DNA from: Rubrivivax sp.
GTDB taxonomy: Bacteria > Pseudomonadota > Gammaproteobacteria > Burkholderiales > Burkholderiaceae_C
Assembly (NCBI GenBank): GCA_016707445.1
Contig: JADJHR010000008.1
Coordinates: forward strand, 62,001-126,000
Direction of reading: 5' to 3'
Length of the DNA: 64,000 nucleotides
Shown here: positions 1 to 7,924 of the stretch, piece after piece
How the letters are laid out: each line of letters begins with the position of its first letter
Numbering within the stretch: position 1 is the first letter of the stretch
Notes under the pieces: generated by a model
Database searches by the model: none
What the model saw: only the letters and a program-made list of their open reading frames with translations
Told to the model about the DNA's origin: nothing
Translations under genes and position numbers: made by a program

Positions 1-22
1 CTTCGGTGTTGGTGATGGTCAT
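1..22 (-). CDS. trpD: Anthranilate phosphoribosyltransferase, first codons only (cut by window edge)
   Basis: An ATG on the minus strand at 22 opens a frame reading MTITNTE before the window ends. It lies 39 bases downstream of the trpG stop. In Burkholderiales trpD normally follows trpG directly and begins with a similar short MxIT segment. The assignment rests on gene order and seven codons only, so it is tentative. Confidence 0.45.
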
Positions 23-61
23 GGGCTGGTCTCTTTGCAGGTGTGACGTCGATGGCTGGCG

Positions 62-654
62 TCAATGCGCCGCGCCCGCTTGCAAGAAATTCTTCAGCAA
101 GGCATGGCCATGCTCGCTGAGGATCGACTCGGGGTGGAACTGCACGCCTTCCAGCGGCGTGGCGCTGGCGGCGAGGTCTCGGTGACGCACGCCCATGATC
201 TCGCCATCGTCCGCGCTCGACGTCACGTCCAGCATCGACGGCAGGCTGCTGCGCTCGATGACCAGAGAATGGTAGCGGACCACGCTGAAACGTTCGGGCA
301 GGCCCTGGTAGACGCCGCGGCCGTCGGTGCGGATGGTGCTGGCCTTGCCGTGCATCTGCACCTGGGCTCGCACGACCTTGCCGCCCAGCGCGGCGCCGAT
401 GGCCTGGTGGCCCAGGCACACGCCCAGGATCGGCAGCTTGCCCGGTGAAGTGGCGGATGGCGTCGACGCAGATGCCGGCCTCGGCCGGCGAGCAGGGGCC
501 GGGCGACAGCACCAGCTGATCGGGCCGCAGCCGCGGCGATGCCGTCGAGCGTGATCTCGTCGTTGCGGAACACCCGCACCTCGGCGCCGAGCTCGCCGAA
601 GTACTGCACCAGGTTGAAGGTGAAGCTGTCGTAGTTGTCGATCATCAGCAGCAT
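62..654 (-). pseudogene. trpG: Anthranilate synthase glutamine amidotransferase subunit, broken by two frameshifts as sequenced
   Basis: TrpG supplies ammonia from glutamine to TrpE for anthranilate synthesis in the cytoplasm. The N-terminus (MLLMIDNYDSFTFNLVQYF) is in one frame, the middle (LVLSPGPCSPAEAG) in a second and the C-terminal half (GVCLGHQAIGAA with the nucleophile Cys, then VQFHPES with the catalytic His and Glu) in a third. The shifts fall near 529-533 and 440-443; each is repaired by removing one base, giving a normal protein of about 195 residues. The gene begins 2 bases after the trpE stop, so the two are co-transcribed. All catalytic motifs survive, so sequencing error is at least as likely as true decay. 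Confidence 0.85.
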
Positions 655-656
655 GA

Positions 657-2132
657 TCAGAACCCCTCTTCGACCAGCTCGGCCGCGCGGATCAGCGCCC
701 GCGCCTTGGCTTCGGTCTCGCGCCATTCCATCTCGGGTACCGAGTCGGCGACCACACCGGCTGCAGCCTGAACGTACAGGGTGTTGTCCTTGACGATGCC
801 GGTACGGATGGCAATGGCCAGGTCCATGTCGCCGGCAAAGCTGAGATAGCCGCACGCACCGCCGTAGATGCCGCGCTTGACGGGCTCGAGCTCGTCGATG
901 ATCTCCATCGCGCGGATCTTGGGCGCGCCCGTCAGCGTGCCGGCCGGGAAGGTGGCGCGCAGCACGTCCAGGTTGCTCATGCCGTCCTTCAGCAGGCCTT
1001 CGACGTTGCTGACGATGTGCATCACGTGCGAATAGCGCTCGATCGCGAAGGCCTCGGTCACCTTCACGCTGCCCGTCTTCGCGATGCGGCCGATGTCGTT
1101 GCGGGCCAGGTCGATCAACATCAGGTGTTCGGCGCGCTCCTTGGGGTCGACCTGCAACTCGGCTTCCAGCGCCTTGTCCAGCTCAGGCGTGGCGCCGCGC
1201 GGGCGTGTGCCGGCCAGCGGGCGGATCGTGACCTTGTCGCCATCGGGCGTGTGCTCGTGGCGCACCAGGATCTCGGGGCTGGCGCCGACGATCTGGAAGT
1301 CGCCCATGTCGTAGAAGTACATGTAGGGCGACGGATTGAGCGAGCGCAGCGCGCGGTACAGCGTCAGCGGGCTTTCGGTGTAGCGTTTCTTCAAACGTTG
1401 ACCGATCTGCACCTGCATCATGTCGCCGGCGGCGATGTACTCCTTGGCCTTCAGCACCGCGGCCAGGTAGGCCGCCTTGTCGAACTCGCGCTCCACCGCG
1501 TACGACGGGCCGCGCCGCACCGGCGGCGCGGTGACGCTGTAGCGCAGCTTGTCGGTCAGTTCGGACAGGCGTCGCTTGCCGTTGAAGTAGGCCTCGGGTC
1601 GGGCCGGGTCGGCCCAGACGATCAGGTACAGACGGCCCGAGAGGTTGTCGATGACGGCCACCTCCTCGGTCTGCAGCAGCAGGATGTCGGGTGTGGCGAT
1701 GCCACCGCCCTTCCAGGTCCTGGCCAGCCGGGGCTCGATGTATCGCACTGCGTCGTAGCCGAAATAGCCGGCCAACCCACCGCAGAAGCGCGGCAGACCC
1801 GGCCGAAGCGCCACCTTGAAGCGCGCCTGGTACTGCACGATGAAGTCGAGCGGGTTGCCTTCGTGCGTCTCGACCACCTGCCCGTCGCTGACGACCTCGG
1901 TGACGAAACCACTGGCGCGCAACAGGGTGCGCGCCGGCAGGCCGATGAAGCTGTAGCGGCCGAAACGCTCGCCGCCCACCACCGATTCGAGCAGAAAACT
2001 GTGGCGCGCACCACCGGCCAGCTTGAGGTACAGCGACAGCGGTGTCTCGAGATCGGCAAAGGCTTCGGCGATCAGCGGGATGCGGTTGTAGCCCTGCGCC
2101 GCAAGGCTCTTGAATTCAAGTTCGGTGATCAT
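657..2132 (-). CDS. trpE: Anthranilate synthase component I
   Basis: This 491-residue protein converts chorismate and ammonia to anthranilate, the first committed step of tryptophan synthesis. The N-terminal domain carries LLES at residues 47-50, the motif that binds tryptophan for feedback inhibition in this family. The C-terminal chorismate-binding domain has LTGAPKIRAMEIIDE and IAIRTGIV. Length and start (MITELEFKSLAAQGYNRIPL) match Burkholderiales TrpE. It is the first visible gene of a minus-strand trpE-trpG-trpD operon. The upstream 289 bases (2133-2421) separate it from a divergent gene; I saw no clear leader-peptide attenuator there. Confidence 0.97.
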   Translation of the reverse strand: MITELEFKSLAAQGYNRIPLIAEAFADLETPLSLYLKLAGGARHSFLLESVVGGERFGRYSFIGLPARTLLRASGFVTEVVSDGQVVETHEGNPLDFIVQYQARFKVALRPGLPRFCGGLAGYFGYDAVRYIEPRLARTWKGGGIATPDILLLQTEEVAVIDNLSGRLYLIVWADPARPEAYFNGKRRLSELTDKLRYSVTAPPVRRGPSYAVEREFDKAAYLAAVLKAKEYIAAGDMMQVQIGQRLKKRYTESPLTLYRALRSLNPSPYMYFYDMGDFQIVGASPEILVRHEHTPDGDKVTIRPLAGTRPRGATPELDKALEAELQVDPKERAEHLMLIDLARNDIGRIAKTGSVKVTEAFAIERYSHVMHIVSNVEGLLKDGMSNLDVLRATFPAGTLTGAPKIRAMEIIDELEPVKRGIYGGACGYLSFAGDMDLAIAIRTGIVKDNTLYVQAAAGVVADSVPEMEWRETEAKARALIRAAELVEEGF

Positions 2133-2421
2133 GGCTGCCCTGGATGGCAGTGCCCGGCGTCAGACCTAGGGTTCAAACGACGAGCACGGGATGTTTGCAG
2201 TGCGCAGGCCGATCAGGCCCGCTGGACGGGTGAAAGACCCTGTCGGGTCAGACGGCGCAGGGCGAGCGACGCCAGGGCCAGGCTCCCCGGTCGCTGGAAC
2301 CTGCTGGCGTGAACATGAAGACACCGGCCGCAAACATGCGCCGAAGTCTAGCAGCACAGCCTGCCCGAAGCGCCAGCACCGTGGCAGACTGGCCGCCCCA
2401 AGGTTCGCCCGAGAGTCCCCC

Positions 2422-3054
2422 ATGCAACGTCGCCTGTCGAGGCTGATGCTTCTGGCCATGCTGACCGCCGCCGGTACGGCGGTGCTGACGGCCATGCCCG
2501 CGGCCCAGGCCCAGAATGCCGTCGAACTGGCCGGCGTGCGTTATCCGGCCGCGGTGCAGCTTGGCGCCACCCCGCTGACGCTCAACGGCGCAGGCATCCG
2601 CTACCGATTCGTGGTCAAGGTCTACACCGCCGGCCTGTACCTGACGACCAAGGCCACCACGCCCGAAGCCGTATTTGCCGCGCCCGGCCCGAGGCGGCTG
2701 CACGTGGTGATGCTGCGCGACATCGACGGCAACGACCTGGGCCGGCTGTTCACGCGCGGCATGCGCGACAACTCCAGCCACGAAGCGTTCGCCAAGTCGA
2801 TCCCCGGTACCTTGCGTCTGGCCGAGCTGTTCGCCGCCAAGAAGCGCCTGGCGGCCGGCGAGAGTTTCTCGGTCGACTGGCTGCCCGGCCAGGGCACCAT
2901 CATCCAGATCAACGGCAAGGTACAGGGCGAGCCGATCAAGGAGCCTGAGTTCTTCAACGCGCTGATGCGCATCTGGCTCGGCAAGTCGCCCGCCGACGCG
3001 GCCTTGAAGGACCAGTTGCTCGGCCAGGCCGCGCCCGCGCCGCAGCAGCAATAA
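2422..3054 (+). CDS. Exported chalcone isomerase-like protein
   Basis: A 210-residue protein with a signal peptide: basic start MQRRLSRL, hydrophobic stretch, cleavage after AAQAQ. The mature part (VELAGVRYPAAVQLG, then YRFVVKVYTAGLYL and MLRDIDGNDLG) fits the bacterial chalcone-isomerase-like family of periplasmic proteins. These keep the plant enzyme's fold, usually lack its catalytic residues, and mostly have no known substrate. The ATG at 2422 gives the clean signal peptide; longer in-frame starts exist but add unlikely sequence. The C-terminus ends in a Pro/Gln-rich tail. It is transcribed away from trpE and appears to stand alone. Confidence 0.8.
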   Translation: MQRRLSRLMLLAMLTAAGTAVLTAMPAAQAQNAVELAGVRYPAAVQLGATPLTLNGAGIRYRFVVKVYTAGLYLTTKATTPEAVFAAPGPRRLHVVMLRDIDGNDLGRLFTRGMRDNSSHEAFAKSIPGTLRLAELFAAKKRLAAGESFSVDWLPGQGTIIQINGKVQGEPIKEPEFFNALMRIWLGKSPADAALKDQLLGQAAPAPQQQ

Positions 3055-3079
3055 CGCTGTGCGCGGTGTTGCCGGCGCG

Positions 3080-3757
3080 TCAGCCAGGCGGCAAGGGCGC
3101 CAGCAGCGACAGCACGTCGCCGATGCGGTCGACCACGGCGTCGGCACCCGCGGCCGTCACCGGTTCGCCATGGTTGTAGCCGTAGCTGACCAGCACCACC
3201 GGGCAGCCCGCGGCGCGCGCCGCAGCGGCGTCGTTGCTCGAGTCGCCGATCATCAGCGTGGCGCCTGGTGCCGTGCCCAGCGCCTTGCAGGTTTCCAGCA
3301 GCGGCATCGGATCGGGCTTCTTGCGCGCAAAGGCATCGCCACCGAAGGCATGCTCGAAAAACGCGGTCAAGCCCTTGGCCTGCAACAGCGGCCGCGCGAA
3401 GTCGGTCGGCTTGTTGGTCAGGCAGGCCAGTCGCAAACCGCGCGCACGCAGCGCCTGCAGGCCTTCGATAACACCGGGGAAGAGTTCGGAATGCTGGCCG
3501 TTGACCTGCAGGTAGTGGTGCTGGTAGCGCGCCCAGGCCTGTTCGTACAGGTCGGCCGGCGCACCCACCTGGCGCAGGGTCTGCTGAATCAGGTGCTCGG
3601 AACCCTTGCCCACCGTACGCGCGATGAAGTCGCGGTCGATGCCAGGCTGACGCAGATCGACCAGCATGCGGCCGAGTGCGACTTCGAAATCACCGACGGT
3701 GTCGACCATGGTGCCGTCGAGGTCGACGATGGCGGCTTGCAGGGCGGGCAATGGCAT
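3080..3757 (-). CDS. gph: Phosphoglycolate phosphatase
   Basis: This 225-residue haloacid-dehalogenase hydrolase removes phosphate from 2-phosphoglycolate. Motif I is IVDLDGTMVDT with nucleophile Asp12 and acid Asp14, motif II is ACLTNKP, and the last motif is MIGDSSNDAAAARAAG. The cap-domain placement is that of the Gph/PGP subfamily. In Burkholderiales gph often sits beside trpE, as here, although it is separated from it by a plus-strand gene. The exact substrate cannot be proven from sequence, but length and motifs agree well with Gph. Confidence 0.88.
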   Translation of the reverse strand: MPLPALQAAIVDLDGTMVDTVGDFEVALGRMLVDLRQPGIDRDFIARTVGKGSEHLIQQTLRQVGAPADLYEQAWARYQHHYLQVNGQHSELFPGVIEGLQALRARGLRLACLTNKPTDFARPLLQAKGLTAFFEHAFGGDAFARKKPDPMPLLETCKALGTAPGATLMIGDSSNDAAAARAAGCPVVLVSYGYNHGEPVTAAGADAVVDRIGDVLSLLAPLPPG

Positions 3758-3784
3758 ACGGTATTCGACGAGGTTTACAGCGTC

Positions 3785-4498
3785 TCAGGCCGCGGCCGGA
3801 CGCTGCGGAATGTTCAGGCCGCGAGCCACAGCCGGCCGCTGCTTGAAGGCTTCGACCACGCGTTGCACATGACGAAAATCGGCGTAGCCGACCAGATCGG
3901 CGGCGCCGTAGAAACCCACCAGGTTGTTCACCCAGGGCCAGGTGGCGATGTCGGCCACCGTGTAGTCGGCGCCCATGATCCAGTCGCGACCATCCAGGCG
4001 CTGATCGAGTACGCGCAGCAGGCGGCGCGCCTCGGCCGCATAACGGTCGCGCGGTCGCTTGTCCTCATAGTCCTTGCCGGCAAATTTGTGGAAGAACCCA
4101 AGCTGGCCGAACATCGGCCCCACCCCACCCACCTGGAACATCAGCCACTGCGTCGTCTGCCAGCGCAGCGCCGCATCGTGAGGCATGAAGCGCCCGGACT
4201 TGTCGGCCAGGTAGAGCAGGATGGCGCCACTCTCCCACAGGGCCAGCGCCTGCCCGCCGGGCCCGTTGGGGTCGATGATGGCCGGGATCTTGTTGTTCGG
4301 GTTCAGCGACAGGAACTCGGGGCTCAGCTGATCGTCGGCGTCGAAGCGCACCAGGTGCGGCTCGTAGGGCAGGCCGGTCTCCTCCAGCATGATCGACGCC
4401 TTCACACCGTTGGGCGTGGGCAGCGAATACAACTGAATGCGGTCGGGGTGCCGGGCCGGCCACTTGGCGGTGATGGGGAAGTCGCTCAGATTGCTCAT
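3785..4498 (-). CDS. Glutathione S-transferase, Nu-class (YfcG/YghU-like)
   Basis: This 237-residue protein has an N-terminal thioredoxin-like domain (residues about 20-105) with LYSLPTPNGVKASIMLEE and the glutathione-binding NNKIPAIIDP and ESGAILLYLADK segments, followed by an all-helical C-terminal domain (TQWLMFQVGGVGPMFGQ). The TPNGxK active-site region is typical of Nu-class enzymes, which act as glutathione-dependent disulfide reductases. It lies between gph and pncB on the minus strand, 37 bases downstream of pncB, possibly co-transcribed. The physiological substrate is unknown. Confidence 0.88.
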   Translation of the reverse strand: MSNLSDFPITAKWPARHPDRIQLYSLPTPNGVKASIMLEETGLPYEPHLVRFDADDQLSPEFLSLNPNNKIPAIIDPNGPGGQALALWESGAILLYLADKSGRFMPHDAALRWQTTQWLMFQVGGVGPMFGQLGFFHKFAGKDYEDKRPRDRYAAEARRLLRVLDQRLDGRDWIMGADYTVADIATWPWVNNLVGFYGAADLVGYADFRHVQRVVEAFKQRPAVARGLNIPQRPAAA

Positions 4499-4535
4499 CT
4501 CGTCATTGTGTCGTCATGCCCGAACCCGGCAGGGT

Positions 4536-5738
4536 TCAGGGTGTTGGCGGTTTGACGCCGAAGACCTGGCGCAGATAGGCCAGAAAGGTCTGGTCGTCGC
4601 ACATCGTCTTGCCCGGGCTGTCCGACAGCTTGGCCACCGGCTGGTCGTTGACGCGGGTGAGCTTCATCACGATGTGCAGCTGCTTTTGACCCATGTCGTT
4701 GCTCAGGTGGGTGCCGATGCCGAAACCCAGCTGCGTGCGGTCGGCAAAGTGGCGGTACAGCTGCAGCGCAGTGGCGATGTCCAGCCCGTCGCTGAACACC
4801 AGGCGCTTGGTGTGCGCGTCGATGCGCAGCTTCTCGTAGTGCGCCAGCGCCTTTTCGCCCCACACCACCGGGTCGCCCGAATCGTGGCGCAGGCCGTCGA
4901 AGAGCTTGGCGAAGTACAAGTCGAAATCCGCCAGGAAGGCGTCCATGCCGATCACGTCGGTGAGCGCGATGCCCAGATCACCCCTGTACTCCTGCACCCA
5001 GCTTTCCAGCGCCGCGCGCTGCGAATCGCGCAACCGCACATCCAGCGCCTGAAAGCTCTGCAGGTACTCGTGTGCCATGGTGCCGATCGGCACCAGCCCC
5101 AGGTCCTTGGCCAGCAGAACATTGGACGTGCCCTTGAAGAACTGCGGCAGCTCGCGACGCAGCGCGTCCACCACCTCGCGCTGCCAGGCCCCCGACCAGC
5201 GCCTGCGCAGCCCGAAGTCGAACATCTCGAACGGATGACGGCGCGGCGGTTCGCGCTCGAACTCACGCAACTGTTCGATCTTGGCGGCCAGCCGGCGCCG
5301 GCCTTCGGCCTGCGCCGGCGCGGCCGGAAAACGACGAAAGTAAAGCTCGTTGACGATCGCCAGAACAAAAATCTCGAACGCCATCACATGCACTTGCGGG
5401 CCACGAGCGACGATCTCCAGCTCACTGCCAACGGCACGCACGGTGATGAAGTCGCGCTGGAAACGAAAGATGCGCAGAAAGTCGATGAAGTCGCTCTTGA
5501 TGAAACGCCAGGCGCCCAGCCAGGCCAGTTCGTCAGCCCGAAAGCTCAGGCCGCACAGGTGGTCCAGCTCACGCTCGACCTCATCCTTCAACTCGGCCAG
5601 CGGGTAGACGCCGGGGCGGCGACTGTGAAAGCTGTACTCGGCCTGGGTCTGCGGAAAGCGATGCAGCATGGCCTGCCACATCGTGAACTTGTACAAGTCG
5701 GTGTCGAGCAGGCTGGTGATGACAGGCGCGGACGTCAT
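4536..5738 (-). CDS. pncB: Nicotinate phosphoribosyltransferase
   Basis: A 400-residue cytoplasmic enzyme that joins nicotinic acid to PRPP to make nicotinate mononucleotide for NAD salvage. Visible family features are the start LLDTDLYKFTMWQAM, the phosphorylation/active-site region GTMAHEYLQSFQ, the substrate loop GLRHDSGDPVVWGEKAL and the late FGIGTHLSND. Length matches PncB. It follows the nicotinamidase-like gene by 9 bases, so nicotinamide is probably deamidated by that product and the nicotinate passed to PncB. Confidence 0.96.
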   Translation of the reverse strand: MTSAPVITSLLDTDLYKFTMWQAMLHRFPQTQAEYSFHSRRPGVYPLAELKDEVERELDHLCGLSFRADELAWLGAWRFIKSDFIDFLRIFRFQRDFITVRAVGSELEIVARGPQVHVMAFEIFVLAIVNELYFRRFPAAPAQAEGRRRLAAKIEQLREFEREPPRRHPFEMFDFGLRRRWSGAWQREVVDALRRELPQFFKGTSNVLLAKDLGLVPIGTMAHEYLQSFQALDVRLRDSQRAALESWVQEYRGDLGIALTDVIGMDAFLADFDLYFAKLFDGLRHDSGDPVVWGEKALAHYEKLRIDAHTKRLVFSDGLDIATALQLYRHFADRTQLGFGIGTHLSNDMGQKQLHIVMKLTRVNDQPVAKLSDSPGKTMCDDQTFLAYLRQVFGVKPPTP

Positions 5739-5747
5739 CGGTGGCCT

Positions 5748-6578
5748 TCAACTGCGCAGCAGGGCCAGGGCCTGGATGCTGGTCATCACGCGCAGCCCGC
5801 GGGTTCGCATCGCATCGAGAAAGCTCAGGGCCTGCGCTTCGAAGCCGGCCACCGGGCTCATGCAGTCGGACAGCAGCAGCAGCCGATCCAGCTTGTCGCC
5901 CAGGTGCTCGGCCAGGTGTTCTACGGTTGCGCGAACGCAGTGGCTGCTGGCCTCGCCGGCGACCAGCAGTCGATCTGAACGGGCCAGCTGGGTGATGAGC
6001 TCACGATTGAGCTGGGTGCCGGGGTCGCTGTCGTCGGGCACCTCAGCCATCACGGCGCTGTAGTGCTCGGTCCAGGGGTTGCTGCCCTTGAGCACACGCT
6101 GCACGCTGCGCTGCCGGGCCTCTTCCCAACGGTTGTAGGCGGCGCGCACGTCGGCATGCACGGCCTGGCCCCAGCTGCCGATCTCGCAGTGCACGGGCCA
6201 CACCATCAGCGTGTAGCGGCCGCGGCTTTCGAGTTGGTCGGTATAGGCCAGCGCGCGTGCGGCGGCAGCCGCATCGCGCGGCCGAAACTCGCCGCTGCGC
6301 AACTGGCCGGCCGTGATGGTCGTGAACGGCGCCACCGCACTGCCGTCGTGCCGCTGCCAGAACCCCGGGTGGGCGATGTCCAGCCGCAGGTGGCTGTCGA
6401 GCGTGACCGTGATGGCGTCAATCTGCGCTGCAACCGCATCGATGAAGGCCGCCACGCGCTGCATGTCGGCATGCGCGCCGGCCACCGGCAGCGCCGGTGC
6501 CTCGCCCGGCGGGCAACGCTCCGACGGCAGATCGCAGAAGTCGTTCTGCGGGTCGATCACAAGCAGATGGGTGCTCAC
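5748..6578 (-). CDS. pncA: Cysteine hydrolase, nicotinamidase-like
   Basis: A 276-residue isochorismatase/nicotinamidase-fold protein. The catalytic Asp is in VIDPQNDF (residue 9), and the nucleophile Cys is in AGEASSHCVRATV; a central Lys (VLKGSNP) fits the catalytic triad. Metal-binding candidates lie in LDSHLRLDIAH. It is longer than E. coli PncA (about 213 residues), so it belongs to an extended subgroup. Being directly upstream of pncB with 9 bases between them supports a role in nicotinamide deamidation. The symbol is inferred from family and context rather than close identity. Confidence 0.8.
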   Translation of the reverse strand: MSTHLLVIDPQNDFCDLPSERCPPGEAPALPVAGAHADMQRVAAFIDAVAAQIDAITVTLDSHLRLDIAHPGFWQRHDGSAVAPFTTITAGQLRSGEFRPRDAAAAARALAYTDQLESRGRYTLMVWPVHCEIGSWGQAVHADVRAAYNRWEEARQRSVQRVLKGSNPWTEHYSAVMAEVPDDSDPGTQLNRELITQLARSDRLLVAGEASSHCVRATVEHLAEHLGDKLDRLLLLSDCMSPVAGFEAQALSFLDAMRTRGLRVMTSIQALALLRS

Positions 6579-6605
6579 GCCGCGCAGTATCGGCGATGGA
6601 CCGAT

Positions 6606-7709
6606 TCAGCCAATGCTCTCCACCTGCCTGGACTGCTGGTAGGCGCTGCCGAAGCGGTTGGCCAGAAAGGCCGGCAGCGGCACCTGCTCCTGGCGGATGA
6701 AGCCGTGTTGCGGCAAGGCGCCCTCGCGGAACAGGTCGACCGCGGCGCAGATGCCGGCGGCGGTGGTGATCTGGATCGCCGATTGCGCGGCGCTGCCGTG
6801 CCCGTCGGCCCGCTCGGCAAAGATCTTGCGCGCAAAGACCTCCTGCACCAGGCTGCCTTCACGCAGGCCGCTGACGGTGACGAAGACCAGCACCACGTCC
6901 TGCATGGTGCTGGGGATCGAGCGCTTCATGATGGCCTTGAGCGTGGCCGTATCGTGCTTGAGCTGCAGCTCTTCGAGCAGCACCTTCATCAGCGCGCGGT
7001 GGCCGGGGTAGCGCACGCTCTTGTAGTCCAGCGTCTGCACGCGTCCGGCCAGCGTGGTGCACAGCGTGCCCAGCCCGCCCGAGGTGTTGAAGGCCTCGTA
7101 CTCAACGCCGTCCATCGAGAAATGCTCCAGCCCTTCCAGCGGCAGCATGTCCACCAGCTGCCCGTCGTGGATGGCCTGGCAGGGATGACAGTACTCGTTG
7201 ATCAGGCCGTCCACGCTCCAGGTCAGGTTGTACTTCAGCGCGTTGGTGGGGAATGCCGGCAAGGCGCCGACGCGCATCTTGACCTCGTGCAGCGTGTCGA
7301 AGCCCTGCGCCAGGTGATGCGCCACGATGCCGATGAATCCCGGCGCCAACCCGCACTGCGGCATGAAGGCGGTTTCCGCGCCATCGGCCAGACGCTGGAT
7401 GGCCTGCGTGGCTGCCACGTCCTCGGTGAGGTCGAAATAGTGGCAACGCGCCTCGCGCGCCGCCGTCGCCGCGGTGGTCGCCAGGTGGTAGGGCAAGGCA
7501 TTGATCACCGCCTGCTGGCCGCGCAGCGCCTGCAGCAACACCGCGGGGTCAGCGGTGTCGGCCACGCGGGCAACCAAGGGCAGGGCCTGCAGGCGCGACA
7601 GCGCAACGTCATCCCGATCGAGCACCGTGACGTCGTAGTCGCCGCTGGAGGACAGCAGGCGGGCGATGGTCTGGCCGATGTGGCCGGCACCGAGCAAGGT
7701 GATGCGCAT
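6606..7709 (-). CDS. Saccharopine dehydrogenase-like NAD(P)-dependent oxidoreductase
   Basis: A 367-residue protein with an N-terminal Rossmann fold: GAGHIGQTIARLL at residues 7-19 binds the dinucleotide, and Asp31 of LDRDD suggests NAD preference. The middle (MPQCGLAPGFIGIVAHHL) and C-terminal part (SGGLGTLCTTLAGRV, LDYKSVRYPGH) match the saccharopine-dehydrogenase/homospermidine-synthase superfamily. Members act in lysine or polyamine metabolism, and the substrate cannot be set from sequence. It lies 27 bases upstream of the pncA-like gene on the same strand but has no evident link to NAD salvage. Confidence 0.82.
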   Translation of the reverse strand: MRITLLGAGHIGQTIARLLSSSGDYDVTVLDRDDVALSRLQALPLVARVADTADPAVLLQALRGQQAVINALPYHLATTAATAAREARCHYFDLTEDVAATQAIQRLADGAETAFMPQCGLAPGFIGIVAHHLAQGFDTLHEVKMRVGALPAFPTNALKYNLTWSVDGLINEYCHPCQAIHDGQLVDMLPLEGLEHFSMDGVEYEAFNTSGGLGTLCTTLAGRVQTLDYKSVRYPGHRALMKVLLEELQLKHDTATLKAIMKRSIPSTMQDVVLVFVTVSGLREGSLVQEVFARKIFAERADGHGSAAQSAIQITTAAGICAAVDLFREGALPQHGFIRQEQVPLPAFLANRFGSAYQQSRQVESIG

Positions 7710-7924
7710 GGAAGCTTTCCGGATTGGTGTTTGTTGGGCATCCAGCTTAGGCCGCGGTCGGGTTCGTTGACAGCCCCGGATCGGCGAAGCCCTGGCGCTG
7801 GCCGACGCTTCGACGACGGCTCATGCCATCATGGCGAAGGACGCCCCAGCCGCTGCCGGGGCGCACGCTTGCCGGCGCGCCGTTCTACGGGCGGCGTCGC
7901 CCTTTCCATCGAGGAGCTCGACCT

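Noticed and set aside
1017..2312. Long open frame on the plus strand opposite trpE
   Set aside because: It mirrors a strongly conserved gene, has no recognisable domain and is the usual antisense artefact of high-GC coding DNA.
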